DNA from: an uncultured Pseudomonadales bacterium
GTDB taxonomy: Bacteria; Pseudomonadota; Gammaproteobacteria; Pseudomonadales; Azotimanducaceae
DNA: 64,000 bases
Direction: 5' to 3'
Assembly: GCA_958296195.1 (NCBI GenBank)
Contig: OY282455.1
Coordinates: forward strand, 744,001 to 808,000
The translations under genes were made by a program, and so were the position numbers. Of this stretch, positions 27,160-36,300 are shown in pieces; the stretch's first letter is position 1, and the number at the start of each line of letters is the position of its first letter. A model generated the notes under the pieces. It was not told the origin of the DNA. It saw nothing but the letters and a program-made list of their open reading frames with translations, and did no database searches.

Positions 27160-28155
27160 TCAGGAATGCACTGGCGGCAGGTAGGTCGTCCCCAAGGTGC
27201 GCCCACCGTTGCCGTTGGGGCGGTTGAGGTTGCCGGCGAGGGCCTTGCGTCCCACAAGCACTGCATCCCGCAAAGTCACTACCGCCAACCCGCCCAAGTA
27301 ATCGCTAAAAGCCTTGAGGTCGCCCGTGTTTGCGACTTCCAATGCACCAATGTAGCCGTTCCGACCCGCTGCGTTGATAAGCGGAGGCGGCAGGCTGCGC
27401 CGGAGGTAAGCGTAGGCCATCAGCATTCTGGAAACCCGGCCGTTGCCGTCCTGGAAAGGGTGAGTACGCACGAAGCGATGGTGCATCCACGCGGCTTCAA
27501 CATCCACGGGATAGGCTTGCGGCTCTATTTCCCGGTGCAGCGCGAAGAAGCGGTCCATCTCGTCCTGCACCAGTTCCGGCGGGCAGTATTCATGCACCAC
27601 GCCATCCGGCCGGCGCGGATTGTTGGGCCGCAGCTTCCACTGCCCCTTGAGGCGAAACGGCACCTGCACGCGGCGCCCGTCCGGAGTGATGCCGGCCACG
27701 GTTTCCTGGTGCCGGGTGATGAGCTGGTGCCAGCTCTTGAGGGTGTGCTGGGTCAATGGGCGGCCGCTGGCGATGTCCGCAAACAGCATGTTGTAAGCCG
27801 TTTCCTGATCGGCCAACAGGCCCTGAATGGTGCGGTCCTCCAAGTTCTCCACCGTATGGGCACCGACCGCGCCGGCCAGCCCCTCGGCGATCAACTGTTC
27901 GGTGATGCCGTGCTTCAGCGTGTAGAGGCCCTCGATCTGGCCCGTCTCGATGGCGAACGCCCGGCCGCGCTCCTCCAGCCATTTGTCCAGAAAGGCGCGG
28001 GGTTCGTCCTGGTCCTTCAGGGCCGTCCGGATGGAGATCCACTCCTGCGCCAGCTCATGGTAGCCGGGCACTTGCCAACCCTCGGCGCCGTCCGGCAGGC
28101 CGGTCAGCGGACGCCAGAGTTCAGGAGGGTCACATTGCGGAGTGCTGTTGTTCAT
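27160..28155 (-). CDS. Fic family protein (putative AMP transferase) with inhibitory motif
   Basis: 331 residues. Fic_N-like amino-terminal helices carry the motif TGQIEG (71-76), which fits the [S/T]xxxE[G/N] inhibitory helix of class II Fic proteins, placing Glu75 as the residue that blocks ATP binding. The catalytic Fic motif HPFQDGNGRVSR is complete at 232-243, so the enzyme should be competent once relieved. Fic proteins transfer AMP or other phosphate groups to target proteins; the target is unknown. The start MNNST at 28155 is preferred; the frame is open to 28194. It is not linked in function to neighbouring orn, which is transcribed in the same direction 31 bases upstream. Confidence 0.85.
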   Translation of the reverse strand: MNNSTPQCDPPELWRPLTGLPDGAEGWQVPGYHELAQEWISIRTALKDQDEPRAFLDKWLEERGRAFAIETGQIEGLYTLKHGITEQLIAEGLAGAVGAHTVENLEDRTIQGLLADQETAYNMLFADIASGRPLTQHTLKSWHQLITRHQETVAGITPDGRRVQVPFRLKGQWKLRPNNPRRPDGVVHEYCPPELVQDEMDRFFALHREIEPQAYPVDVEAAWMHHRFVRTHPFQDGNGRVSRMLMAYAYLRRSLPPPLINAAGRNGYIGALEVANTGDLKAFSDYLGGLAVVTLRDAVLVGRKALAGNLNRPNGNGGRTLGTTYLPPVHS

Positions 28156-28186
28156 CGCACGGCAACGACGCTGCTCATGCGCCGCC

Positions 28187-28723
28187 TCAACCAATAAAAC
28201 GCTTCCGCCGATAATACGCCAGTTCCGCTATGGATTCGCGGATGTCCGCCAGCGCCCGGTGCTCATTCCTCTTCTGGAACCCATCGGCCAATTCAGGCCG
28301 CCAGCGGCGCACCAACTCCTTGACGCTGCTGACGTCCACGTTGCGGTAGTGGAAGTGCTGCTCAAGAGCCGGCATGTGGCGGGCGAGGAAGCGCCGGTCC
28401 TGCCAGATGGTGTTGCCGCACAGGGGTGCGGCCTGCGCCGCCACATGCTGCTTGACGAAGTTCAAGGTCAGCCGCTCCGCTTCGGCGCTGGTGACGGCGC
28501 TGCTGCGCACCCGCTCCAGCAGGCCGGAGTCCCGATGGTGGGTCTGGTTCCACTCATCCATGGCCTCCAGCTTTGCCGGCGGCGCAGCGATGGCTAGTTC
28601 CGGCCCCACGGCCACTTCAGCTAGCGCGTTGTTGGTGATGATGGTGGCGATCTCCAAGATGACGTCCCGGTCGGGGTCAAGCCCGGTCATCTCCAGATCC
28701 ATCCACACCAGATACGCATCCAT
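28187..28723 (-). CDS. orn: Oligoribonuclease
   Basis: 178 residues. The DEDDh exonuclease motifs are all present: [10 protein letters not shown] with the first Asp/Glu, the region around [11 protein letters not shown] with the next Asp, and EHRALADI with the catalytic His and final Asp. The enzyme degrades 2-5 nt RNA fragments (and pGpG) to mononucleotides in the cytoplasm. ATG 28723 matches the family start [11 protein letters not shown]. In many gammaproteobacteria orn lies opposite rsgA and psd; here a rhodanese gene occupies the place of rsgA. Confidence 0.95.
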   Translation of the reverse strand: MDAYLVWMDLEMTGLDPDRDVILEIATIITNNALAEVAVGPELAIAAPPAKLEAMDEWNQTHHRDSGLLERVRSSAVTSAEAERLTLNFVKQHVAAQAAPLCGNTIWQDRRFLARHMPALEQHFHYRNVDVSSVKELVRRWRPELADGFQKRNEHRALADIRESIAELAYYRRKRFIG

Positions 28724-29041
28724 AGCGGCACCCGCAACTCTGCTAAAGGCGAGAATACCGCATCCTGCAACCCGCCGGAGCAAGCAGCGCGATGGACCGT
28801 CTCGCCGAGTTCCCACACCAGCTAACGGACCTACTGCCGCCTACCTGCCGCAAGCAGCGGCTCGGCGTTCCTGCAAGCGACGCCAGACGTGCATTCGCCC
28901 AGCCCGCAACGCCAACAAATCCAGGCCAAGGCCCCAGTTGCCTCAAAACACCTACAACATCCCTCCGCTCTTGAACGCACGCAACACGGAACATCGCTGC
29001 GGTAGCGCCTATGTGTAACATTGGCCCAACCAGCCACAACA
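28724..29041. other. Intergenic stretch between divergent orn and the rhodanese gene
   Basis: 318 bases with no convincing ORF on either strand. It must hold the divergent promoters of orn and the sulfurtransferase-psd pair. I cannot pick a clear -35/-10 pair. No tRNA or strong hairpin is visible. Confidence 0.5.
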
Positions 29042-29869
29042 ATGCAGGAGCGCCCCATCGATCAAGTCAGCCTTGTGGAGGCCGAGCACTTTGAACCCGG
29101 CACCGCCACCCTGCTGGTTTATGTGGCGGAACCAGCGGTCTTCGCCGCCGGGCACATCGCCGGCTCCGTTCATGTTGCGCCGGCCGAGTTGGTCTGCGGC
29201 CGACCGCCGGCCACCGGCCGCCTGCCGTCCCGTGAGCGGCTGAACGGGCTGTTCTCCCGCTTGGGCTATCGCCCGGCTCTGGACATCGTGGCTTATGACG
29301 ATGAGGGCGGCGGCTGGGCGGGTCGATTTCTCTGGACCCTCGACGTCATCGGCCATAGACGCTGGCGCTACCTCAACGGCGGCATCCATGCCTGGCTGGC
29401 CGCCGGCAAGCCTGTCGCCACGGGCGCCGGGCGCATCCCGGACCCAATGGCTGCACAGGTGGCGCTGGATTTATCCCCGGTTGCGGAGGCGGTGGACATG
29501 CTGCGGGCGATGCGTGACCCGGACCAGGTCATCTGGGATGTCCGCTCCGCCGAGGAGTTTCGAGGCGAGCGACGAGCGGCCAAGTACGCCGGACATGTGC
29601 CGGGGGCGAAGCACTTGGACTGGCTGCGGTTGAAGAACCCCGATGACCACCTGCGGTTGTCCCCCAACCTGCCGGAGTTGCTGCGCCAGCAGGGCATCAC
29701 CCCGGACAAAACCGTCATCACCCACTGCCAAACCCACCACCGCTCCGGGCTTTCCTACATGGTGGCCCGGCTGCTCGGCTTTCCCCGCATCCGCGCCTAC
29801 CACGGCTCTTGGTCGGAATGGGGCAACCGGGACGATCTGCTCGTTGCCGTAGGCGATGCGGATGGGTAA
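29042..29869 (+). CDS. Sulfurtransferase (two-domain rhodanese)
   Basis: 275 residues with tandem rhodanese domains. The first (about 5-130) is the inactive structural copy. The second (about 145-265) has RSAEEFRGE and the active-site loop HCQTHHRSG with the catalytic cysteine. It transfers sulfur from thiosulfate or 3-mercaptopyruvate to a thiophilic acceptor. ATG 29042 gives the natural amino-terminus; a TTG seven codons earlier is possible. The 3' end overlaps psd by 14 bases, indicating co-transcription. Confidence 0.9.
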   Translation: MQERPIDQVSLVEAEHFEPGTATLLVYVAEPAVFAAGHIAGSVHVAPAELVCGRPPATGRLPSRERLNGLFSRLGYRPALDIVAYDDEGGGWAGRFLWTLDVIGHRRWRYLNGGIHAWLAAGKPVATGAGRIPDPMAAQVALDLSPVAEAVDMLRAMRDPDQVIWDVRSAEEFRGERRAAKYAGHVPGAKHLDWLRLKNPDDHLRLSPNLPELLRQQGITPDKTVITHCQTHHRSGLSYMVARLLGFPRIRAYHGSWSEWGNRDDLLVAVGDADG

Positions 29870-30701
29870 CACCCTCCCCAGGGCCTTCGCAGCGTTGCAA
29901 CGCTTGCTGCCCCAACACGGACTGACCCGGCTGGTCGGGCGGCTGGCCGAGGCGACGGCGCCTTGGATCAAAACGCCTTTGATTCGCGCCTTCGACTGGT
30001 CCTATCCAGTTGACCTTGCTGAAGCGGCCCGCCCCCGAATCGACGACTACCGCTCCTTCAACGACTTCTTCACCCGCGAATTAAAGGCCGGCGCTCGGCC
30101 CTTGCCGGGCGACGCCAAGGTCATCGCCTGCCCCGCGGATGGCAGGGTGAGCCAAAGCGGGCGCATAGAGAGCGGTCAAATGCTGCAGGCCAAGGGCTGG
30201 CGCTATTCCTTGGCGGGGCTGGCCCATGAGCTCGGCGACGGCTTCGATGGCGGCAGCTTCGCCACCATCTATCTGGCACCGCCGGACTACCACCGCGTCC
30301 ATGCGCCCAGCGCTGGGACCCTGATCGCGGCAAAGGCCATCCCCGGCGCCCTGTTCGCCGTCAACGCCACCACCGAGGGCGCGGTGCAAGGGCTGTTCTG
30401 CCGCAACGAACGGCTAGTCTGCCGCCTGCGCACCGCCTTCGGCGATCTGCTGCTGGTTCTGGTGGGGGCGCTGATCGTCGGCAGCATCGCCACCCCGTGG
30501 AACGGTCCCCGCTCCCCCTACCGCACCTTGGAAACGGTCCAACCAAAAACGCCGCTAACCCAAGGCGACGAGATAGGCCGTTTTCTGCTCGGCTCCACGG
30601 TGATTCTCTGCACCCCACCCGATGGCTGCCAACTGCATGCGCTGCAAGCCGGGCAACGGGTTCAAATGGGCCAACCCCTCGGCAGATGGCTGGATCTTTA
30701 G
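29856..30701 (+). CDS. psd: Phosphatidylserine decarboxylase proenzyme
   Basis: 281 residues. Motifs include DYRSFNDFFTRELK, CPADGRVSQSG, YLAPPDYHRVH with the catalytic His, and the self-cleavage site LGST (in RFLLGSTVIL), whose serine becomes the pyruvoyl group of the alpha chain. It converts phosphatidylserine to phosphatidylethanolamine at the inner membrane. ATG 29856 overlaps the rhodanese gene; a second ATG lies two codons later. The last 65 bases of the gene and 29 following bases are repeated at 32169-32262 beyond an inserted ATPase cassette. Confidence 0.95.
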   Translation: MRMGNTLPRAFAALQRLLPQHGLTRLVGRLAEATAPWIKTPLIRAFDWSYPVDLAEAARPRIDDYRSFNDFFTRELKAGARPLPGDAKVIACPADGRVSQSGRIESGQMLQAKGWRYSLAGLAHELGDGFDGGSFATIYLAPPDYHRVHAPSAGTLIAAKAIPGALFAVNATTEGAVQGLFCRNERLVCRLRTAFGDLLLVLVGALIVGSIATPWNGPRSPYRTLETVQPKTPLTQGDEIGRFLLGSTVILCTPPDGCQLHALQAGQRVQMGQPLGRWLDL

Positions 30702-30730
30702 CCGAACACACCGGCAGCATCGGGCTTGGC
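30637..30730 (+). repeat. Direct repeat, psd-side copy (psd 3' end)
   Basis: The 94 bases covering the last 21 codons of psd, its stop and 29 further bases match 32169-32262 with equal length and roughly ten mismatches. Together the two copies bracket the iterons and the DUF4143 ATPase gene, the layout expected if a cassette entered at the psd 3' end. Confidence 0.85.
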
Positions 30731-30734
30731 AAAT

Positions 30735-30826
30735 CGCCAAATCACCCGTTGTGCATTCGCCAAACAACCTGTTGTATGTTCGCCAAATCACCCTCCGAAT
30801 AAGCGTCAAATTACCCGATGAAGTTG
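30735..30826 (+). repeat. Four 23-bp iterons upstream of the ATPase gene
   Basis: CGCCAAATCACCC-like units start at 30735, 30758, 30781 and 30804, an exact 23-base period. Unit 2 reads CGCCAAACAACC and unit 4 CGTCAAATTACCC. The ten bases after each core are less conserved (GTTGT in units 1 and 2). The array ends 50 bases before the ATPase start codon, a position suited to a repressor or activator that binds one face of the helix about every two turns. Confidence 0.75.
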
Positions 30827-30876
30827 TTTCACCGCAGCGGGAGGGCTATCGTTGCGAACAAATAGCGGGATCCACC

Positions 30877-32130
30877 ATGACCTATCTTCCGCGCATAACC
30901 GACGCCGAGCTCGCGGACCTGCTACGGGCCTCCGGTGCCGTGCTCATTGAAGGCGCGAGGGCTGTCGGCAAGACGGCCACGGCAATGCAGGCCGCCGCAA
31001 GCCGGGTGCTGCTGGACGTGGACGCCAACGCCCGACGGATGGTGGGCATCGACCCTTCCGCCGTGCTGGCCGGCGACGCGCCAAGGCTTATCGACGAGTG
31101 GCAATTAGAACCCGCGATCTGGAATCACGTTCGCAGAGCTGTCGATGAACGCATGGAGCGTGGCCAATTCATCCTCACGGGTTCGGCAATGCCCGCCGAC
31201 GACATCACACGCCACACCGGCGCTGGACGCTTCACGCGCATGCGCATGCGGCCATTATCTCTATGCGAAACCGGACGTTCCAATGGTTGCATGTCATTCA
31301 GCGGCCTCCTCGCCGGCGAAGTGCAAAGGGCACCGGCTGCGGCATTGCCGATCGCCGAGCTTGCCGAGCTAGTGACCGTCGGCGGATGGCCGGCCAACAT
31401 CGGCAACTCGCCGGCATCCGCACGGCGTTTGAACCGCGGTTATCTGGAGGACATCCGTCGCACCGACATCTCCCGCGTAAGCGGCAAGATGCGCGACCCT
31501 GTGCGCGTTGGCCGGCTCCTGCGGTCTCTGGCCCGCAACGTAGCAACTCCCGTGTCCCTGGCAAAGCTGGCCGCGGACATCGGCGACAACGGACGCCAGA
31601 TGCAGACGGATACGGTGGCGGCCTACCTGGACGCGCTGGAACGCCTGATGGTGGTGGAGAATCAACCCGCTTGGTCGCCGCACTTGCGTTCTCGCGCCAC
31701 GCTGCGTTCAACGCCAGTGCGACACTTCGTCGATCCTTCCCTCGCTGTCGCTGCCCTGCGCACCTCGCCCAATGCACTGCTGGCCGACCTCCGGTATTTC
31801 GGCTTCCTGTTCGAATCCATGGTTATCCGCGACCTGCGCGTTTACGCCCAAGCCGTCGATGCCCAAGTGTTCCACTATCGAGAAAAGGACGGGCTGGAAG
31901 TGGACGCCGTCGTCGAGGCCGCCGATGGCCGCTGGGCCGCCTTTGAGATAAAACTGGGAGAGCGCTGGGTGGAGGAAGGCGCGGCCAATCTGCGACGCTT
32001 GGCCAAGAAGCTGGCGGAAACAGACCACGGCCGGCCCGCCGCCCTGGCAGTGATTCTGCCAAGCGGATATGGGTACGCCGGCGGCCGCGAGGATGTGGGC
32101 GTCATTCCCATCGGCGCCTTGGGACCCTGA
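30877..32130 (+). CDS. ATP-binding protein, AAA_14-like plus DUF4143 (second member)
   Basis: 417 residues. Walker A GARAVGKTATA is at about 25-35. Strand-4 region RLIDEWQLEP replaces the usual LDEIQ. The DUF4143 part ends with GLEVDAVVEAADGRWAAFEIKLGE, a PD-(D/E)xK-like nuclease patch. It is only distantly related to the protein at 504-1910. ATG 30877, following GCGGGA, is preferred over the open upstream frame, which runs back through the iterons into psd. The gene is the only one between the two copies of the psd 3' end, so it behaves as a self-contained cassette. Confidence 0.85.
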   Translation: MTYLPRITDAELADLLRASGAVLIEGARAVGKTATAMQAAASRVLLDVDANARRMVGIDPSAVLAGDAPRLIDEWQLEPAIWNHVRRAVDERMERGQFILTGSAMPADDITRHTGAGRFTRMRMRPLSLCETGRSNGCMSFSGLLAGEVQRAPAAALPIAELAELVTVGGWPANIGNSPASARRLNRGYLEDIRRTDISRVSGKMRDPVRVGRLLRSLARNVATPVSLAKLAADIGDNGRQMQTDTVAAYLDALERLMVVENQPAWSPHLRSRATLRSTPVRHFVDPSLAVAALRTSPNALLADLRYFGFLFESMVIRDLRVYAQAVDAQVFHYREKDGLEVDAVVEAADGRWAAFEIKLGERWVEEGAANLRRLAKKLAETDHGRPAALAVILPSGYGYAGGREDVGVIPIGALGP

Positions 32131-32168
32131 CGTCCCCAACAGCACCAGAGCGGATACCAACTGACTGA

Positions 32169-32262
32169 ATGCGCTGCAAACCGGGCAAAGGGTTCAAATG
32201 GGCCAATCCCTCGGCGGATGGCTGGGTCTTTAGCCGAACACAAAAACCGCATCGGGCTTGGC
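32169..32262 (+). repeat. Direct repeat, distal copy of the psd 3' end
   Basis: Matches 30637-30730 in length and in about nine of ten bases, including the codons for MGQ..LGGW and the TAG. It is not preceded by the rest of psd. It is followed after four bases by the left end of an IS481-type element. Confidence 0.85.
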
Positions 32263-32266
32263 GGGC

Positions 32267-32400
32267 TGTCCTGGTTCAGAAACATGTGAGACTTGGTGGC
32301 CACCCTTCGGAGAACTGGTCCGATCAAGATCTCAAGGGGGTGGGCGCTGTGCATTCCGGGAGCGAAGCGAGCGGAATGCGCAGCGCGCGGCATCCGCCCG
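32267..32400. mobile_element. Solo left end of the IS481-type element
   Basis: From TGTCCTGGTTCAG onward this matches the left end of the element at 41620-42446 for about 120 bases with few differences. No transposase sequence follows. The hairpin at 32350-32381, GCATTCCG...CGGAATGC with a 14-base centre, is present in the opposite orientation from the copy at 41702-41734. The remnant directly abuts the psd repeat on one side and the nitroreductase 3' end on the other. Confidence 0.75.
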
Positions 32401-32417
32401 TCAGGCCAAAGCAAGCC

Positions 32418-33071
32418 CTATTCGGGTTGGTCGGGCGGCTGCCCCCAGCGGTCCCAGAAGGCGATCTCCGGCGCACCCGCCCGTTGCGCCCGCTTCATCT
32501 TCGCGCCCTTGGCGTAGGCGATGGGCAGCATCACGGTCAGCACCGCGCCCTTGGGCATCCGGATGATGTCGGCCACCTCCGCCTGCCGGGAGGCCAGCAG
32601 GAACGTCCAGGTGGCGCCGACGCCCCGCGCCCGCAACGCCAGCATCAACGACCAAGCCGCCGGCAGAATGGAGCCGAAGTAGGCGACCTGGGTGGGGAAG
32701 CCCCCATCCGGCGGCGGCAGCGCGTTGCAGACCAGAATCATGGCCGGAATTTCGTGCAGGCGGCCGATCAGGGCTTGTTGGGTGGCCTTGATCCCGATGC
32801 CCCGCTGCTGCGCCAGTTGCCGCAGGCTGTCCCTGTACAGCGCCGCCAGCCGGGCCTTGACGGCCGCCTCCTGCACCACGACGAAGCGCCAGCTTTCGCC
32901 GCCCAGCCCGACGGGCGCTTGGGCGGCGATGTCGATGCAGTCGAGAACCACCTGCCGCTCCACTGGCCGCGCAAAGTCCAGGCGGCGCCGCACGGAGCGG
33001 GCCGTGGCCAGCACGTTGTCGATCCTGGCCAGGTCGGATGGCTGTTCGACCTGGCCGCTTTGTTCCGGCAT
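32418..33071 (-). CDS. Nitroreductase family protein
   Basis: 217 residues with the FMN-binding nitroreductase pattern: RSVRRRLDFARPV near the amino-terminus (phosphate-binding basic cluster), AAQAPVGLGGESWRFVVV, and AAWSLMLALRARGVGATWTF in the carboxy-terminal half. Such enzymes reduce nitro compounds, quinones or other small molecules with NAD(P)H; this substrate is unknown. ATG 33071 is clear. It lies between the IS remnant and the protease gene, with divergent transcription toward the latter. Confidence 0.8.
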   Translation of the reverse strand: MPEQSGQVEQPSDLARIDNVLATARSVRRRLDFARPVERQVVLDCIDIAAQAPVGLGGESWRFVVVQEAAVKARLAALYRDSLRQLAQQRGIGIKATQQALIGRLHEIPAMILVCNALPPPDGGFPTQVAYFGSILPAAWSLMLALRARGVGATWTFLLASRQAEVADIIRMPKGAVLTVMLPIAYAKGAKMKRAQRAGAPEIAFWDRWGQPPDQPE

Positions 33072-33370
33072 TTTTTGGGTGTCCTGTCAACGGCAAGCCC
33101 CGCCAACCAAGCATTCTAGTCCCACCCCGGTGGCGTGACGGTCTTAACGCAACGTCTCTTTCCGCAGGTTCCAGTCCGGGAGCTCCGCGACCGTCCTGAC
33201 CGAGGCGGCTTCAAACCAAAGGAGGGAAGTGGCTGCGCCATTGCCCAGCGATGACGGTTGAGTGGAATTTTGTAAAATAAGGAAATGAGATTTCAAAAAA
33301 GCGGGCAAGGCGCTGGTCAATTGCCATGAAGTTTGGTCCCATTTGCCTGAAAAGGACGTCCACAGCCCCC

Positions 33371-36300
33371 ATGCACCGCTTGGAGCAGTTCCTAAAGCTG
33401 CGCTTGCCGGCGTTCCTTGCCGTGGGACTGCTCATCGTTGGGCAGTTGACCGCGCAGCCGGCGCACGCCATCAGAGGCGGGCAGGCGGCCGAGGCGGGCA
33501 GGTGGCCGTACCACGTCTCGATGTTCATCCGCGACGTCCATGCTTGCGGCGGTACGCTGGTAACGCCCCGCTACGTTTTGACCGCGGCCCACTGCCCGGA
33601 CGGCGTGCCGAGGGCGATCCTCAGCATCTATGTCGGCTCCCAAAGAGTCGATGGCTCCGGCCAGTTCATCAAGGTGGCCGCTGTTTACGTGCATCCCCGC
33701 TACGACGGCAACCGAACCCACGACATCGCCCTCCTGGAGTTGGAGACGCCGGCGTCGGCCAGCTACGGCACGGCGACGCTGCCCGACCTCGCCATTCACA
33801 ACCGCATTGTTGCGGCTGGCGAGGAGGCAATGGCTGTTGGTTGGGGGAACCTCAGCGCACGCGGCCACCGTCCCATCGAATTGCGCCAGGCATCCTTGAC
33901 GCTGAGATCCGATGCTTCGTGCCGCTCGGTAATCGGCGGCGGCTTCAATTCCGATGCGCACTTCTGCACCCACAACATCGTGGAGGGTCGAGGCATTTGC
34001 GTGGCCGACAGCGGCGGCCCCACGTTCGTGCGTCGCGGCGGCATCGACTACCAGGTGGGCATCAGCAGTTTCGCCGAGAGCTTCTATTCAAATAACCTGT
34101 TCTGCACGACGTCGGGCTTCACCAAGGTGGCGTCCTACGTGGATTGGATCAACTACCTCATCAGCCCACGCCCGCCGGCGAATCCCGCCAATTTCCGGGC
34201 CCTCGCCAGCAGGGGGTCCGTCTCGCTGACTTGGGACAGGGCGCGGACGCACCGCATCACGGGCTACGAATATCGCCACCGGACCGAAGGCGGCGCCTGG
34301 GGGGAATGGACGGCAGTGCCCGACAGCAGCCGGAACACGGACACCGCCAGGGTGGCGGGCCTGACCAACGGAGTGGCCTACGGGCTGCAGGTGCGGGCGG
34401 TCAACTGGGACGGCGCCGGCGAACCCAGCGCGGAGGAGTTCGCAACGCCGATGGCCGCCATGGACCTTACGCCCTCCTTTGGCGACACGACGCTGGCGGG
34501 CTGGAGCTACATCAAGGACGCTCCGATCATCACTCGAAAACTGCCGCAAGCGGCCGGCGGCGACGGCAACCTGACCTATGCGGTTTCGTCCACCCTGCCA
34601 GCCGGCCTCTCGTTCGCCGCCGCCACTCGCGAGCTCTCCGGCACGCCTACGGCAACCCAGACGCCGACCGAGTACCGCTACACGGCCACGGATCTGGACG
34701 GCGACGTCGCCAGCCTGACGTTCGTTCTGGACGTGGCCGCCGCGATGAGCGATCGCGCTGGGAAAATGCGTAGCGCCATGGACGAGTGGATGGTAGACGT
34801 CGGGCTGGGCAGCCCAATCCCAGGAGGCTTCGGGACAGCCGTAGACTGGGACAATTTCAGCGAGGCGCTGATGGAGGAAGCGGATGTGCCCGTGATTTCA
34901 TTAGGCCACTGCGGCCCTCGGTCGTGTATTCGCGGCGCGGACGGCGTGCGCACCGTGCAGGCCCAGAGCCTCGCTGGCTGGCCGACCATTCGTAGGCTGA
35001 GCATCCGAAACGAGCATTTGAGCATCCTGCCCGGCACGTTCGTTGGCTACCACAATAACTTGAGACAACTGCGTCTGTTCGACAACCTCATCACTGCCCT
35101 GCCCAACGGGGTCTTCGACTACACGGACCTGGACGGCCTTTGGCTGCACGGCAACACCGGCAGCCCGTTCACGCTGGCCGTGGCCGCCAAGTCGTCCGAC
35201 GGATCGGTTTACGCCCACCTGCCCCAAGCCGCGCCCAAGGAGATCAGCGTCGATTGGACGGCCTCCGGCGGCTCCACCGCCACCGGCACGGCCGTCATCC
35301 CGGCCGGCAAGCGCGATGGAACGCCGTTCAGCCTAGCCTCCCCGCAGGACATCGTCATGACCCTGAGCAACCCGAGGCTCACGGGAATCACCGAGAGCCT
35401 GAGCGACAGCGCCGGCGACTTTCGTGGATTCAACCTGACGATGGCATCCACAACCACCGCCACCATAGCCGCCGGCACGGGAACCAATCCGCCGCCAGCT
35501 CCGCCAGCGCCACCGAGCGAGGCGCCGACCGCCAACGCCGGCGCCGACGCCAGCGTAGCCGAAGGTGCGCAGGCGACTTTGGACGGCGCCGACAGCGAGG
35601 ACCCGGAGGGCGGCGCCTTGACCTACGCCTGGACCCAGCTCACGCGGCCGCTGGTGGCTTTGAGCGACGCCGCCGCCGCCCAGCCGACGTTCACCGCCCC
35701 GTCCGGGCTGCCGCTCAGCCCCGAGCTCAGGTTTTCGTTGACCGTCACCGACCCCACCGGCGTGGCCTCCGACCCGGACACCGTGGCCGTCCGCGTCATC
35801 TCCAAGCCCCGCATCAGCGCCGTGGCCATCGCCGGTGCGCCGCCCGTGGGCGACAGCTACCGCAAGGGCGACCGGATTCGCGCCACCGTGACCTTCACCC
35901 AGGCCGTCGCGGTGACAGGCTCGCCGCAACTGGCGCTGGACGTCGGCGGGACGCAGCGCCCGGCGCTTTGGACCGGCATCACCAACAGCCGCACCCTAAC
36001 CTTCGATTACTTGGTGGGCGAGGGGGACCTGGACGCCAACGGCGTGGGCATTGACGCCAACTCCCTCTCCCTCAACGGCGGCGGCATCAACTACCTCACC
36101 GGCAGCGGCGGCGCCGCAGCCGTGCTCACCCACAAGGCCGCGGCTGAGGACGCCGACCACAAGGTCGACGGCAGCGTGGCGACGATCAGCAGCGTCGCCA
36201 TCGCCTCCGCGCCGGAGAGCGGCGCCGCCTACCAACTCGGCGAACCCATCATCGTCAACGTCCGCTTCGACCGACCGGTGACGGTGACAGGCGCACCGCA

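Noticed and set aside
30735-30826. Possible CRISPR array
   Set aside because: Period is only 23 bases with no unique spacers, and no cas genes are present; better described as iterons.
33258-33278. Promoter TTGAGT...TAAAAT before the protease gene
   Set aside because: Spacing between the hexamers is about nine bases, too short for a sigma-70 promoter.
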